Counted from the first letter of the stretch, positions 1-11,418 are shown. The stretch: 64,000 bases of DNA from Collybiopsis luxurians FD-317 M1 (GCA_000827265.1 KN834761.1:825491-889490); one strand, 5' to 3'. Numbers and translations are program-made. The notes: generated from the letters alone by a model not told the origin.

Positions 1-1130
1 ACCATTTTTAAGCAGCAACTTGACAACAGCTTCATTGCCCCCCTGTGCAGCTGCTTGGAGTGCATTCCCATTTATACCACTCTGGGCATTCACATCTGCA
101 CCATTTTCAAGCAGCAACTTGACAACAGTTTCATTGCCCCCCTGTGCAGCTGCCTGGATTGCATTCCCATATTTACCACCCTGGGCATTCATATCTGCAC
201 CATTTTCAAGCAGCAACTTGACAACAGCTTCATTGGCCCTCTGTGCAGCTACCTGGAGTGCATTCCCATAGAAACCACCCTGGGTATTCACATCTGCACC
301 ATTTTCAAGCAGCAACTTGACAACAGCTTCATTGCCAAGATATGCAGCTACCTGGAGTGTATTGTTATCTCTACCCTCCCCAGCATTTACATCTGCACCA
401 TTTTCAAGTAGCAACTTGACAGCAGCTTCATTGTCAATCTGCACAGCAGCCTGGAGTGCATTCCCATATCTACCACCCTGGGCATTCACATCTGCACCAT
501 TTGCAAGCAGCAATTTGACAACAGCTCCATTGCCAATCTGCACAGCTACCTGGAGTATATTGCCATATCTACCTCCCTGGGCATTTACATCTGCACCATT
601 TTCAAGTAGCAACTTGACAGCAGCTTCATTGTTGATCTGCACAGCTGCCTGGAGTGCATTCCCATATCTACCACCCTGGGCATTCACATCTGCACCATTT
701 GCAAGCAGCAACTTGACAACAGCTTCATTGCCAATCTGCACAGCTACCTGGAGTATATTGCCATGTCTACCCCCCTGGGCATTTACATCTGCACCATTTT
801 CAAGTAGCAACTTGACAGCAGCTTCATTGTTGATCTGCACAGCTGCCTGGAGTGCATTCCCATATCTACCACCCTGGGCATTCACATTTGCCCCATTTTC
901 AAGCAACAACTTGACAACAGTTTCATTGCCACTGTTTGCCGCTGCCTGAAGTGCATTCCCACATTCACCACCTTGGGCATTCACATCTGCACCATTTTCA
1001 AGTAGCAACTGTACAACAGTTTCATCACCTTTCTTTGCAGCTGCCTGGAGTACATTCCCATAGAAACCACCTTGAGCATTCACATCTGCACCATTGTCAA
1101 GCAGTAACTGTACAACTGCTTTATTACTAT
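1..1130 (-). repeat. 99-bp tandem repeats coding ankyrin units, with a 198-bp higher-order unit
   Basis: The string ACATCTGCACC or a close variant recurs every 99 bp (about 92, 191, 290, 389, 488, 587, 686, 785, 884, 983, 1082). All units keep frame with the NLR gene. Adjacent units differ (ending ...NEAAVKLLLENG versus ...NEAVVKLLLANG), but units two apart are almost identical between about 430 and 925. This indicates recent amplification of a two-repeat block rather than of single repeats. Confidence 0.93.
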
Positions 1131-3176
1131 GATCTAACTCTACCTGATGTACATTTATATATTGACCTCCTTGAGCAATTAAATATTCACTGCTAATTTC
1201 ATGATGCAGCCCATTTATCAATTCTTGGTTCTGCTGTACAGCAGCTTGTAATGCATTTCCCCACCTTCCACATTTTGAGTTGATGTATAACACTTTATCT
1301 GTTTGCAAATAATCAGCCCCCCTTTTCTCCATTAATATATCTTTGACTCTCTTTGTTAATCCATTTTCTGCTGCATAGTATAGAGCTGTGCCCATTTTCC
1401 ACTCATTCCAAAAATACCTTTGCCCCTCATATTGCTTTCGCCACAATAAAAAGCCATTGCAAGAGTCCATCAATATTTTTTTTGTCAGGCTTTCAAGTGG
1501 ACCAGCCTGTTGTTTCCCTTCAATGCACCTTGCATGAACTGGCCAGTATTGGCATGCATAGTTCCATAGAGGGATTTTCTCATGTCCATCCCCCTCCATT
1601 TCTCTATCTGCCACATACATTATGTAAATAATACATGCTTGAGCTATCATATCATCAGCAAGTAGTTTATTAATATCAAACATCTTTTTGACTTGAGTCA
1701 ACATATTATATTTAATCAGGAATTCCCTGACTGATGCATGTGCAAACTGGGCCACATTGTTACTCCCTATGACAACAAGGCTAGAGTCCACAATAGCTTC
1801 CAGTCTTAGCCTCATCCCTTTGTTATTTTTTACAGTCTGCTTCCGAACATTTATTGCAATAACATCTCTTACTTGAAACATATTCAAAGGCTCATATGCA
1901 TAGAGCAACCAGAGCAGCAAATGATGAGCATCTTTTGCCTGCTTTCCCCTCTCTACTTTTTGCATAGCTTTTAAGTATATATCTTCCAAGTCCTTAGGCA
2001 AATTCATCAAAACTTCTTCCACTGCTTCTGCATCAACACACTCTTTCACTTCCTTTAACTGACATTCAGCCCACCGAAATCTGTGCATTCCTTCAATCAG
2101 TAGCCTTATTCTTTTTTGTGTAATTCAAATACTCACTGTCCATCAGCGCCATTTGTTAAAGTTTCCAGTACCTCTTTCCAGTATGTTTCTTCTAAATCAA
2201 AGTTATACTCAACACTGAGTATCTGGGACTCAATATATCTCTCAATATCAACTTTGTTATGTGAAGGCTCCTTTCCCAGTAAAATCTTTAGTGCTCTTTG
2301 CTCAATTCCAGCATCAGCAGAATTCCTACTAGTAACAACAATCCACAATTTTTGTGAAAATTGGCATAACCAGGCCATCATTTTTGAGATTTCTTCTGTG
2401 CATTCATCCATAGCATCCACAAGAAGATATCCGGCATTTCTCTGCACAATAATGATTTCCAGAATTTCCTCTAGTTCTACAATTGCTGGTTTTTCATGCC
2501 CTTTCAACTTTTTGTACAGTTTGTACAAGTCTGGGTTGATGCATTCATTATCAAGTCCCATTTGTGAGGCAAGAGATAGAAGAAATCCATGATAACTGGA
2601 TTTATTTCCTGTGTTATCTCGAATATCAAAATAGTGATACCAAAAGGCATCAGTATCCATGTCTGAGAGATCTTTCCAAATTGTAGAGCTTTTCAGATGA
2701 TAAGTCTTTCCCTAGCTTCTTTCATGCATTACACTACTTACCTCAAGACTGTTTTCCCTGATCCGGCTACAGTTTTCAACCATGCAAATGAGTCCCAATA
2801 AAACCCCAAAAAACACTGCTTTTACCTTTACCTTGAATCCAAAGGATACTGGGTCGACCTTTCCACTTCTGGTATTCAGGATGGGTCAGTATCCATTGTC
2901 CAGTTCCTTTGGTTTTTTTGTTGGCAGCCGCTGCACGATTAGCTGAACAGTCTGGTGCTTGAAGCCAATCACGGATGTCGCGGACTTTGTCGCGCGCTGT
3001 TGAAAATTAATGTTGTGGAATAGTTAACACTATGTGTTTGAATGACAACCTACTCGTGACTGTAAATATGCCACCATTAATGGTGAAATTCTTTGCGTTA
3101 GAAAACATATGTCCTATCACTGGCATATTAGTATCCCATTCAGAATATAACTGTCTGGGCTTTCAATACCTGACAT
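1..3176 (-). CDS. NACHT-ankyrin repeat NLR-like (STAND) protein, partial at its 3' end
   Basis: Exons read 3176-3170, 3119-3054, 2996-2826, 2766-2742, 2688-2137 and 2080 to the window edge; the joined 2901 nt stay open (967 codons) and the C-terminus lies outside. The start, MSVIGHMFSNAKNFTINGG, is the leader usual in Agaricomycete NACHT proteins. Then come WILTHPEYQKWKGRPSILWI, a Walker A loop GKAGSGKT (about residue 82, rebuilt across two introns), a Walker B YLLVDAMDEC (about 180), and the post-NACHT FRWAECQL segment. From about 1130 down to base 1 there are about 11 ankyrin repeats of 33 residues (GADVNAQGG..GN.LQ.A). Known of the family: fungal STAND proteins of this plan are proposed non-self sensors, with NACHT as the nucleotide-driven oligomerisation switch and the repeats as ligand binder. 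There is no obvious N-terminal effector domain, only about 25 residues before the linker. The model is firm; the function is inferred. Confidence 0.9.
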
Positions 3177-3475
3177 TGCTCTTGGAATATCCTCAGTAAA
3201 TCTCGAATGCCCAAAGACAGTGATGAAGGATGGGGGAAAAAGGATGATCAAGCTTTTGACACCTTATATGTTTTTGAACAAGGTTTAATTTATCGCTTGT
3301 CTTCTATTTGTGTAGTGTGCGAATTCAGTGCCGGAAGTAACGGCTTTGATGCCGGCCAGAATGAGGGTACTGATGTACTTGATTTAGTCATTTAGATATT
3401 GATGGATAATGAGATATATGAACTTCCAGAATAGAATGGCATATGACAGCGCGCTATGAAAGAAGTGCGAACTTG
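3177..3475. other. Intergenic; upstream region of the NLR gene
   Basis: No coding signal was recognised. The short open frames here lack family features. The stretch should hold the promoter of the minus-strand NLR, but no clear TATA box was seen. Confidence 0.5.
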
Positions 3476-5484
3476 GAAATGTGCTGGAAACGCATGCTGA
3501 CTCATCTGAGTGTCAGGCGATCTCCGAGAACAACTCCGAAATCGATGTATTCATCCAAGATCTCGTGAGTCCTTGATCTGCCTCTTGAATGCCAAGTCAT
3601 TTGACGGCTAATGCGCCGTAAGCCGTATGAACATGCATCTCGACTGGCAGGCAATTTTCTGGATTAGCGTTATATCCACGAGCCCGGAGAGGACCACTGC
3701 GTTGATACTGAAAGATCCTTTTTTACGAATACAACCGAGTCTCTCATTTACGGGATTTCAACTGCCCTATGTCCAAAGAGAAGAGGTACGAAAACCAAAC
3801 GAGAAGAGTAATGATTGTGATAAAGTCACGAGACCATTACGGAGTCCGGACCTCCGACGTTCACCGAATCTCTTGTACAACTCTTTCTCTTTTTCTCTCC
3901 GTCCTCGCTTTATTCGTTCAGCTATCACTCGCAACGTTTGTACTGAGGATGATGGCATGATGGCGAAGAGCCTCACCGAGGTTGAAGAATCGCGAATGAC
4001 TGTAAGCCCTAATTCTGTTGCCTGTGACCGTCCCGTTGACCAGCTTTTACAGAATCGCTTGGCCTAATGCAGAACAGCCTGTGCTTTATTGATTTAAATC
4101 CCATCGCATACCTGGCCTTGAATCTCAACGAGACATTCAAGGGCCTCACAAAGGACGCATAGATCTTTTTTTGGCACCGCTCATCCAACACCGCTCTTGA
4201 ATTTGTCTCCCAAAAGACCTACGAACATGCTGAGCGTGCCTCTCTTTTCAAAATGGTGTTCCCGCCAGACCTTGTCATGCGCGTGTTCAAGTGGATCCTG
4301 CACGATGATCGTTGTAAAATGGTGCGGATGATCGAGAACGAAGTACGTGTCTAGCCCTAATATACTCTGTATCGTCTACTGACAGCGAAAGAGCAGCTCA
4401 GTACTCAGTAGCTATTGCTATGTTACTCTCTTCCAGGGGCTCAGCATTGAATTCAAGATAGAAAGCTATCTCGTATCCCTCATATCCATCCTATCAGCCT
4501 CGCAAACACGCTGGCGTTGTTCGTTGCTCCAAAAATGGACGTCACCGACTCAGAGCATCCCAGTACTCGCCCTAGTACCCGCATTTCTGAACAAGGACAG
4601 ATCCGCGGGTCAGGTTATCGCGGTTAGGATATTCAACTTGATGAGTTTTTGGTATGTTCTTCTCGAGTCAACACTACGTATGATTCTCGTCTGCCCCGGA
4701 TACGATTTTTTTTCCTGATGCGACTTTCCTTAGCATCCAGCTAATCCGACAATTCTGCTTCACTTTGTTCTGTTCGTTCCGTCCAAGTTCCTGCTCCCCA
4801 CGATAACCATACACTACCCTCAGCGCTGACGGACAACCAGGCGCTTCAACTGAAATCGTACAGTTGTTGGAAGGATTGAGTTATACCCAGTCAGAGTCCG
4901 TTTTCTGTACGTTCTTGACCGAGCTTTTCTAGTTTTTCTTACGAGATGACTGACGTGGTTGTATCTCAGCTGATCGATGACAACTCGAAGGCGTCAAAGG
5001 TCCAGCACGTCTACTCCACGGTGCTCACCCACTATCGACGGAAGACGAAGCGTTCGAGTACTTTCCCCCTCCCTCAGTGGCCCGGAATGATACCGTCATC
5101 CTGGACCTCCTTCCTCCGCCGCTGTTTTTTTCAGTATTGGACATTGGATACCTCACGCGCATTATTTGGATGTTCTCTCAGCAATGTTGACGTTTCTCGG
5201 GCTCTCTCGACCGCCTTCTTCAGTATTATGCTCATAGTGGGAAATCGGTATTCCTATGTACCCACAAGGATGTGCTGCGGAGTTATAGTACCCTCCGGAG
5301 CACTGTACAACTCATATTCCGTATCGAAGGCATATTCATGGACGAGAAAGTGCAAGGCTTGCTTGGAGCCTTGCGGGAGTCCTTTTACCGCATAATTACC
5401 CCTGGAGCATCAATATGCAGTTTGTACGCCGCTATTTCGAGTGCCGTGATTGCGCTGGCGGCGTATTTGGTTGGGAGGCTGTAG
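3476..5484 (+). pseudogene. Decayed multi-exon coding remnant, family not recognised
   Basis: Several short stretches read like protein but do not join into one frame. They are LETHADSSECQAISENNSEI near 3482, LILKDPFLRIQPSLSFTGF near 3703, MVFPPDLVMRVFKWILHDDR from 4252 followed by a donor-like GTACGT, MTDVVVSQLIDDNSKASKV from 4946, LFFSVLDIGYLTRIIWMF near 5124, and the end DEKVQGLLGALRESFYRI closed by a hydrophobic tail (about 20 residues, ISSAVIALAAYLVGRL) before a stop at 5484. Between 5100 and 5260 the reading frame changes and in-frame stops appear, so the gene looks broken. The last segment resembles a tail-anchor membrane helix. I do not recognise the family. It could instead be an intact gene whose introns I have misplaced. 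Confidence 0.4.
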
Positions 5485-5954
5485 GGCAGAGGAGGGAGAG
5501 GCGGGAGAGAGGAGGGGGGGGGGAGGCGGGAGGATGAATGCGGATGCCGGTGTGCTTTCTGCCCTTGAGACGCGACAGGATATGGCGGTGAGTTTAGCAT
5601 TTTCCTGCATTCGCATCTGTAGGCCGGGGCTTCCCTGCCGAAGGGTTCTCGGAGTCCATGTTCCTTGACGCGGCGTCATCGTAGCTCGGCTTTTTCATTT
5701 GGCAGTCGTAGAGACCATGTAGAGAGGGTGTCGTACGTACGGTTTTCAGTATTCTAATTTTATCCGACGTGCTTTAGGGCTTGGTGGACAGCATCGTACA
5801 AAGTACTTGCCGCGATACGCATATCTATCTATCTAGAGAAGATGTCCGTTACCACTGTACAAGTACTACTATAGAAAGATGAAAGCTTCGTATGACAATA
5901 GCAAACTTGTAGATGTGATAAGAAATCTGTAATTTTATAACGACCATGTCCAAA
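5485..5954. other. Intergenic between the unknown remnant and the Dicer remnant
   Basis: A G-rich purine tract lies at about 5486-5535 (GGAGGGAGAGGCGGG, then an uninterrupted G run). A short CTAT repeat lies near 5823. No gene was seen. Confidence 0.5.
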
Positions 5955-7600
5955 ATTCCATCCTCCCTACGAGATTGTTCTGTGGTCTTCTTTACTCGAC
6001 TGACGCATCAGCACTTCAAGTAACAGTTGACTCCAGAAAGCGTACCCGATCATCTTTTCCACGTTGGGAATTGGATCAGAAACTGGAATTCATTGGAGGA
6101 TACGGAGGTTGCGAGTAGGGAGACGTGCCATTCATCGGGTTTGCGATATGTAGTTGGGAAGGGGAAGTCAGCGGTTACGATTCAATATTGGTATGACAGA
6201 ATTTTGCCCATTTGTAGCCGAAGAAAGACCGTCGTGAACATAGACAGCGCCGATGAGCCATTCGACAACGTCTGTGAGCACTAGGACATAACAGTCAATA
6301 AGCGGAAAGCATTATAAAACCAAGGCAGTGACTTGCCTTTAGTCGACAATTCCTGCGAGTTTTTCTTTTTCTTCTTTTCTTTCCATCCGCTACTATTGTC
6401 CCCGCCGCCGTTTCATTCGCACTCCTATCGTCTGCAGGCACTTCTGGTAAGGCCACGGTGCTATCCTCTTGCTGATTTTGCAGGGTATCCGGATTCATCT
6501 GCGTCACAGGCTCAGACGACTCCTCCGTCGGCACGGGAGCAATCGTCGCAATATACAGCGGCTCCCACTTTTTTATCTAAAAAACATGTTATCAGGCTTC
6601 ACCGTTAACATAAAAAAAACACCCCCTACATACCTCAAATAACCCCCTGTCCAACCTCGTCATATTCTCCTTCGCCAACTTCATATGGTCCTTCCTCTTC
6701 GCCAAATACCCCTCCGGCGAAACGGATACTCCCAGCAGCGCAGCCATTACCTGCTTCAACACCGTATCACCCAACGTCTCAAGCCGCTGATAATTCTTGG
6801 GTTCCTGCGAGACCGGAGCGGAGAGGGCGGTGACGAGGGGGGAGTCGGGGATCATGGAGAGGATGGATTAGATGGTGAGAGCGGAGGGGGTCAATGGAAA
6901 GGATGAGGGTGATCGCGCGGAGGACGGAGGGGAGGAGGAAGGCGTAGAGAGTTTCGGTTTGGGAAATGAGGGGAATAGTCGAACATTGAGGTCAAAGGAG
7001 GAGAGATGGGCGTAGAGGTGCGGGCATGGCCGAACGTGATAATAAAAAGTTGGTAGGAGGGTGGAAGGGACAGGCTTCGAGAAGAGAAAATTGAATTTGC
7101 ACATCATCGAGGCGAGGGTATCGAACTGAATCCGCGTCGTGTACGGCTTTCTGTTTCTTCTCCCACCGCTCCCGCCGAGCTTTTGACACCCATCAAGACG
7201 TAGCCGTGGAGCAGTGCATTGAGTAGGACCTGCGGAGTCGAAACCGTGACTCGATGGGTGGATAGGACGCTTTTCCAGAGTGAAGCATCCCTCACCGGTC
7301 TGGGGCTAGAGCTCCTGATATGAGGCTGACAGAGACAGGGAGAGCGTCTTTAATAACGTTATATTGCTGTTCACAAAGTGCGACAGTGGGGGCCAGAACC
7401 CACGAGAGCTGGGGACGAAAGTGAGAAAATCAATTCATTTTACACTGAGAAACGTAAGACAGTGATTTAAGTCTTCCCAGAACCGATGCTCATTGAGTGG
7501 ATACCCTCTCATCTCAATAGGAACCATTCTCCGAGCATCAGAACCGGATTACTATTTTGTTCATTGATGGTAGTGGCGAAAGATGGGCGAGTGCTACACA
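5955..7600 (-). pseudogene. Dicer pseudogene, minus-strand fragment: helicase start joined to the RNase III region
   Basis: Reading 5' to 3' on minus: a helicase fragment (7575-7190) with Walker A GSGKT followed at once by a stop, then LVVLAPTVALCEQQ-like and DASLWKSVLSTHRVTVSTPQ sequence. A jump follows that skips the rest of the helicase and DUF283. Then come a pre-RNase III stretch (ETLYAFLLPSVLRAITL, about 6940) and RNase IIIa (APVSQEPKNYQRLETLGDT, about 6800; the family has NYQRLETLGDTVLK). A basic linker ends KKRRKRKTRR and ELSTKG (about 6350), followed by LTDVVEWLIGAVYVHDGL (about 6250) and the start of RNase IIIb, VEKMIGYAFWSQLLLEVL (about 6050). Frames change repeatedly and stops interrupt. 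Known: Dicer cleaves dsRNA to siRNAs, and its processing centre needs both RNase III domains. This copy lacks the IIIb catalytic core and cannot be functional. Confidence 0.82.
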
Positions 7601-8225
7601 GAATTAGACGCCTAAGACGCGTCCAGCTGACCTTTGCGGCGCTTAACATTTTAATTCCGACTTGGACCCTGCGCAGCCATCACAATCCCGTTACATCCTT
7701 AGGCGCGCAATCTTCTCTATAAGCTTGGGCTTGTTCCACGTCTAAGCGCTGCACTCGCCCATCTTTTGCCACTACCATCAGTGAACAAAATAGTAATCCG
7801 ACTTTGATTTTCGGAGAATGGCGTTCCTATCAATACGAGAAGGTATCAGCAGGAAATGCTCTCGGATGAGAGTTTGCAGACGAACATCATCATTTCGATG
7901 GATACGGGTTCTGGAAAAATTCATATCGCTGTCTTACGTTTGAAGCACTGAAGCATGGAAGTAAAAAGTAACTTGATAAAGTGCGTTTCTCTCAGTTAAA
8001 TTTCTTTTCTTTTTTTTGTTCCTCACTTTCGTCCCCAGCTCTCGTGGTTCTAGCACCTACCGTCGCCCTTTGCGAACAGCAGTGCAATGTGATCGAAGAC
8101 GCTCTCCCTGTCTCTGTCGGTCTCATATCGGGAGCACTAGCCTCAGACCAATGGAAGGATGCTTCACTCTGGAAAAGCGTCCTGGTCACTCATCGAGTCA
8201 TGGTATCCACTCCTACTCGATGCCC
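7200..8225. repeat. Inverted duplication of the Dicer helicase start (palindrome)
   Basis: The reverse complement of about 7575-7200 aligns with 7770-8225. Near-identical blocks include CACTCGCCCATCTTT-GCCACTACC and GAACAAAATAGTAATCCG beside the axis, CTGTCTTACGTTT, TTTCGTCCCCAGCTCTCGTG, GACGCTCTCCCTGTCTCTGT and GATGCTTCACTCTGGAAAAG. The left arm lacks some sequence around the Walker A exon and keeps the TCCGCAGGTCCTACTC junction that is shortened in the right arm. The arms are about 0.4-0.45 kb and the non-matching centre is about 0.15-0.2 kb (about 7600-7760). Confidence 0.85.
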
Positions 8226-9975
8226 TGCGCCACGGTTGCATCCCTATGGGTGTGGATGTCGGTTTGATCATCTTCGATGAGGCTCACCATGCCGTCGATA
8301 ATGATTCGTATAACCGAATTATGTAGGAATTTTACCACAAGTTGCCCCCTAGGGATCCTAGTCTTACCGGTATCGCATCTAGCCAGAGACAGATGCGAAG
8401 GCTTATGATCATGAACCTTACTACGAGTCCGATATTTGGTGGAAATGTCGATGAAGCTTTTCGGTAAGTCATTCTTTACTACCTTTGTGTTGCTTGCTCA
8501 TATCCTTCAATGAACAGTATGATAGAAACAAATTCTAGACTCAGCCATCGTATCCCCCCGCCACACCCGCTCCAGACTCGCCGAATACATCTACTACCAA
8601 CCTTCAAGCACATCCTCTACAACGCTCTCAGCATCTCCAGCCCTCCCTTCTCCACCAACCTCGCCGCACTCGAATACGCCGCTAAGATCTCAAATGATCC
8701 CAACATCAAATCCGTCGCAACTAACTCTCCTAAAAAGCCTTCGGTACACCTGAATATAGCACTGTTCACGACGATCGCGAATGAGGGACGTTCATTGAGG
8801 GATTTACTGCGTGCTGCGAGGGAGATTGTTATTGAGGGTTCGGTCTGGGTCGGGGTCGGGGTCGGAATCATCTTTGTCGGGAGAGTACATGATGACTTCG
8901 TGGCAGAGTTCAGCAAAAGCCTACCTCATAGGGATCATCAACGGGATCACGATCACCCCCATGTCGTACTACGCCAACGATATCGTCGACGACCAATCCG
9001 ACAAGGTCTCCGCCCTCCTTCAATGTTTATTGAACGAAAAAGAAAACGCTGAAAAGCCGACGAGACCTTCTCCGCACTCGTCTTTGTCCAACGCCGAGAC
9101 GTCGTCCTAGCCCTCTCCCACCTCCTCTCGCACCACCCCGTAACCACACTCGAATTTCAAGTCGGTCCTCTCCTCGGAGCGTCGGATAGTTCGCACCGGC
9201 GTGCGTTCCTCGACATCGCCAGACGATTTGTCAAGCAAACCCAGAATGAGATCTTAATTGATTTTAGACTTGGGGAGAGGAATCTGATCGTGTCGACGTC
9301 GGTGGCGGAGGAGGGGATTGATGTGCAGGCATGTGGATGTGGGATTAGGTGGGATCGGCCGATGAATATGGCGTCGTGGGCGCAGAGTCGGGGGAGGGCA
9401 AGAAGGAGGAGTACGTTTGTGATGATGTTTAAGGAGGGGATTGGGAGGGGAGGGGAGGAAGGATGTGATGAAGTGGGAGAGGCGGAAGCAGAGATGGTGG
9501 GTTGGAAGTGGGGATGAGGATGATACAGGGAAGGTGGATGAGGCGGATGATGTGCCTTTTTGTGTTGAATCGACGGGGTGAGTCTGGGTTTCTGTCGTCT
9601 GTCCCCGTTCTTTTTTCTCCAGCTCACCGAAACCCTGTTTTTCGCAGGGCACTCCTCACTCTCCAAGCCGCCATTCCCCATCTAAACCACTTTTGCGCCG
9701 TCATGCCCCACCGAGGACACTTTGTCTACTAACCCCTATACGACCTCGACCCACCCGACATTCCCTTCGGTTGGCACTCGTTTGATAACCAGCGTTACGG
9801 TCCCTCATAAACGAACCCATATACCGGCTCCTGGTCGTCTACCGTACCGCTCCCACACGTCATCCCCCCGAACCTCCGCGTCTTCCGTACGGAACGGGTC
9901 CACGCGACGCGATTGGAACGCGAAGTCTCCGCTCCAATTTCAAGTCTGAATTCAATTCCAACTCTCACATCCGAA
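7741..9975 (+). pseudogene. Dicer pseudogene, plus-strand fragment: helicase plus DUF283
   Basis: From 7838 the frame reads [20 protein letters not shown] then [17 protein letters not shown] and a stop. In Walker A the conserved Thr is Ile. After an intron (7981-8040) come LVVLAPTVALCEQQCNVIED and SGALASDQWKDASLWKS. A short deletion at about 8215 shifts the frame before MGVDVGLIIFDEAHHAVDN (DEAH box). A stop replaces the expected Gln at 8323. Helicase C is well preserved from 9057: ALVFVQRRDVVLALSHLL, NLIVSTSVAEEGIDVQACG and IRWDRPMNMASWAQSRGRAR. The DUF283 fold begins after an intron ending near 9648 (LLTLQAAIPHLNHFCAVMPH, then stops at PHRGHFVY), with PLYDLDPPDIPFGWHSFDN following. Similarity fades near 9975. 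Order and signatures are those of fungal Dicer; at least two stops and two frameshifts make it a pseudogene. Confidence 0.85.
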
Positions 9976-10418
9976 GTGGAGCTCCAGCAGAACAGCCTCC
10001 ACTGCAAATACGATTGTATTGGCGAGACGGCGCTACATATAGTACAGTAATTGATTGAGTCTGAGTGGATTGGAGGCATCACCGTGACAGTACGGTTGTG
10101 GCTGTGTTTAATTCGGTAGTGCGGCTACCTCTACTACGTTGAACACCTCTCTTCCTCCCTTCCTTTCTTCCGTCTTGAAATTCTGTCAGTTGAAGCACGA
10201 GTAACGATGAGATTGGAGATCGGAGTTCAGTTTAGGAACCTACCAAATGAGCTTCTTGCCGCCGTTATCGTCGGTTTCAGCTTTCAAGGACTTGCGCTTT
10301 CAACAAATCGGGGCACAGTTGTAGGAATATTAAAAGGAGTGATACCCAGCTTCTAAATTCTCTCATCACCTCACTCAAAAGTTCGACTTCACTTGATCTT
10401 GTGACAGACTTCAGAGAC
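9976..10418. other. Intergenic; possible short F-box-like scrap
   Basis: Around 10207-10290 a short frame reads MRLEIGVQFRNLPNELLAAV, which has the LPNELL flavour of an F-box start but does not continue. Otherwise this is the upstream region of the seven-TM gene. Translation there most likely starts at the ATG at 10419. Confidence 0.4.
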
Positions 10419-11418
10419 ATGTCTTCCGACCCGGTCAACTACGCCAAGCTCTTTGGATTCAAATCCATTCCAGCGGCAGTCGTTTTTGCAGCATGTTACA
10501 TCCCTCTTTCCATTCTATTCATTCCCAAGCTCATTCAACATCGCACGTATCTTATGCTCACGGTGACTCTGTTCTGCTGGAGTGCGTAGAACAACTGACT
10601 GTATACCACGAATAATTTTACTGATACTTGATGACTTTCCAGTCCGACTCGGCGCTTTCGGACTTAGAACAGTTCTCATTGCATCCAAAAGTGCCGCTGA
10701 AAATGAGAGTGTGTTCATTACCGACCAAGTGCTCTTCTCTATCGGTTTTTTCGGTTTGTTGTATGGAGCATTCGGACTCGTTGTTGACCGGTAAGTTTGG
10801 TTCATATTTCTTGATTTTATCAGTAATCGTAATCGATCAATCATAGTCTTGAGCTGCGGGAAAGTTTCGATTCAAAAATTCGCAGTTATCACCCTTTGAA
10901 CAGCATCCTGCGTAATCGGAAACTCTTTCATCTAGCTCTTACCGGAGGAATGGTCATGGGTATCATTGGTATCACCAACTCTACCGGCAGCACACCGAGC
11001 TCGAGTGGAAACACCTTGCGAAAAGCGAGTGTAATCGTCTTTGTTGTCCTTACCCTCTTCCAAGCGTATCAGACCTTTACGCTTGTGATGGCCGAACGTT
11101 CGGGTAAGATTCATCTCCCTGTACAGTTATAGCTCATGCAAACTCATACATATCCTGTCAGAGGACCCAGAGGATCGAGTCAAGTACCTGGGGAACACTG
11201 TCGGAGCTAGACACGGCGCAATAATTTTCGCTCTGGTGTCGGTCCTCCTGCTCGTAAGGGAGATTTACATGTTAGCGACGATAGATTCGTCGGTGAAACA
11301 GAACAAGGAGACTACGTGGTACCCGTTTGTCGCTTTGCCTGAACTAGTCTGCGTTACGTTGTATTCTTTGCCAGGGATTATTCCTCCTCGCGACTCCTAC
11401 TCTGACATTCCCCGATGA
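10419..11418 (+). CDS. Seven-TM-type fungal integral membrane protein (DUF7702/RTA1-like architecture), copy 1
   Basis: Four exons, 10419-10581, 10643-10790, 10847-11103 and 11162-11418, join to 825 nt (274 aa). The start MSSDPVNYAKLFGFKSIPA is shared with the next gene downstream. Hydrophobic segments alternate with short loops across the length: AAVVFAACYIPLSILFI, YLMLTVTLFCW, VLFSIGFFGLLYGAFGLVV, MVMGIIGITNS, ASVIVFVVLTLFQAYQTF, IIFALVSVLLLVREIYML and FVALPELVCVTLYSLPG. That gives about seven helices and a short polar tail. The plan and length fit small fungal seven-helix membrane proteins such as the DUF7702 and RTA1-like groups; the exact family was not verified and no substrate can be inferred. 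It is tandem with a decayed duplicate 0.5 kb downstream, which has the same exon layout. Confidence 0.85.

Noticed and set aside
55..949. Long plus-strand open frames opposite the ankyrin repeats
   Set aside because: They are antisense shadows of the 99-bp in-frame repeats; the minus strand gives real ankyrin motifs and splicing.
8510..9681. Open frames of about 130-180 codons on both strands across the plus-strand Dicer relic
   Set aside because: They are out-of-frame or antisense to recognisable Dicer helicase segments.
10401..10418. In-frame GTG upstream of the seven-TM gene as start
   Set aside because: A nuclear fungal gene should start at ATG; 10419 aligns with the start of the tandem copy at 11932.
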